Source: Pachyseris speciosa
Taxonomy: Eukaryota; Cnidaria; Anthozoa; Scleractinia; Pachyseridae
Direction of reading: 5' to 3'
Assembly: GCA_016490735.1 (NCBI GenBank)
Contig: JAEMWC010000372.1
Location: forward strand, 637,501-701,500
Length of the DNA: 64,000 nucleotides
A program made the position numbers and the translations under genes. This document shows positions 63,018-64,000 of this stretch, in pieces. Below the pieces are notes generated by a model. It searched no databases, was not told the origin of the DNA, and worked only from the letters and a program-made list of their open reading frames with translations. Every line of letters starts with the position of its first letter. The first letter of the stretch is position 1.

Positions 63018-63900
63018 CTTTATTGTGCTCTTGATAGAAAGGAGTAGAATTATTTAACGGAAATAATTGTGAAAACAAAAAGAGAGCACAGCCACTCAGA
63101 ATAGCAAAAGCTAAAGTGCTATTATTATTGCTACGGGGCAGATTTTGAATTCTACCGAACTAAGCTGTAGATGCAATTGACAGTTTATTTCTTCTGGTTT
63201 GTCTTTGTACGGCTCAGCTCGTAATGAGAACATCATAAGTGAAATGTGTCAGAGTACATATTTATGAAAGTAGGTGCACATGTCAACTAAGTTTGGTTGT
63301 GAGCATCCGTGGTTTATTCTTGTGCTTCAATGTACTTATAGAGCAGTTCTAGATAGCATTAATATGCAGAAAGTAGGTGTCTCCAGTTCATCAAAGGCCG
63401 GAAAACCAAAGTAATTGGCATTGAGATGAGTTTAGCTGTCCAAGCAAAATTGTACAAAAACGAAAATATCTTTAAGAGGAAATTCCGATACAAGAATCAG
63501 TCAAAACGCATTTTCTTTTAAAGTGTTAAGAAGAGTAAAATTTATCTGGTTCAACTGAAACTGAGAACAAAGAACTAAAACGGCCTGGGTGAATGAAACT
63601 AAATTTTAGTGAGACAAGCGAAACTGATTATTATGCGAATTCAGTTAGTGCGAAAGTGCAAGCGGTCGGGCGCCTTACTAAAAAACGAGGTTCGTCACAA
63701 TTGAAAACACCTTCTAAAGAAACAACTAGTTTTTCTAATAAACGAACTTATTTTCAGGCTTTAATGGTAACCTCTAAAAGTGTTTTTTCCCTTAATTAAG
63801 CCGCACCGAAAAATGCCAAATACGTAATTTTCGACATTTCTAAAATCTAAATTGCACAACCATTACATACTTTTTAACCCCACACCCGCCCCCCAAAAAT
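62776..63900. other. No gene recognised; probable LINE tail at an (ACA)n repeat
   Basis: (ACA)n at 62985-63016 is followed by TCTTTATTGTGC, which on the minus strand reads GCACAATAAAGA(TTG)n, a typical LINE 3' tail with polyadenylation signal. The plus-strand frame at 63593-63799 is Ser/Thr/Lys-rich without a known family. Confidence 0.45.
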
Positions 63901-63924
63901 AGATCGAGTTAAGGTGCGCAAATA

Positions 63925-64000
63925 TTGTCATCATCATTATCATTATCATTATCATCATCATCATCATCAAGTCATCCTTACTATTATTATTATTATTATT
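63925..64000. repeat. (ATC)n and (ATT)n microsatellites at the window end
   Basis: ATCATTATC-type compound repeat followed by (ATT)n, running off the window. Confidence 0.9.

Overview
The window looks like animal nuclear DNA, most likely from an anthozoan cnidarian such as a stony coral. The supporting evidence is spliced genes with GT/AG introns, tRNA-derived SINEs, LINE fragments, Penelope, BEL/Pao and tyrosine-recombinase (DIRS-order) retrotransposons, many terminal-inverted-repeat (TIR) elements and long microsatellites. The coral assignment is inference from repeat families that feel familiar; it was not searched.

Left half (about 3.0-28.0 kb): the 5' half of one host gene on the minus strand, an ABCB1/P-glycoprotein-like full ABC transporter. 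Eight coding exons with consistent phases (194, 67, 380, 172, 125, 117, 55 and 114 bp; 408 codons) encode an acidic N-terminal tail and transmembrane domain 1, up to just before nucleotide-binding domain 1. The rest must lie beyond position 1. The introns are swollen by transposons. Intron 1 holds a 5.1-kb DIRS-order element with split direct repeats and two MITEs. Intron 2 holds a LINE 3' end and a 2.4-kb TA-flanked element containing a TTA-flanked MITE. Intron 4 holds an inverted tRNA-SINE and a three-deep nest (TTAA-flanked element, TA-flanked element inside it, TWA-flanked MITE inside that). Intron 7 holds two further TIR elements.

Right half (28-64 kb): no intact host gene was recognised. 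It holds a 1.4/1.7-kb repeat in two copies, one of which splits a reverse-transcriptase fragment; a foldback element with another MITE in its arm; a THAP-domain relic cut by a LINE; a Penelope-like RT/GIY-YIG fragment; a 1.7-kb element with a 10-bp target duplication and tandem-repeat ends (Mutator-like); an AAT-flanked element containing a GGATC-rich giant palindrome; a nearly complete but broken BEL/Pao LTR retrotransposon with a SINE in its 5' LTR; and a second, defective DIRS-order element on the minus strand inside a TTAA-flanked MITE. The last 4 kb are mostly unexplained apart from two adjacent perfect hairpins and simple repeats.

The main scientific value is the nested-transposon record: several insertions can be read with exact target duplications or empty sites. 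Two DIRS-order elements of different lineage share the A1-ORFs-B1-A2-B2 layout. Several TIR elements have no visible transposase and no family I can name with certainty.
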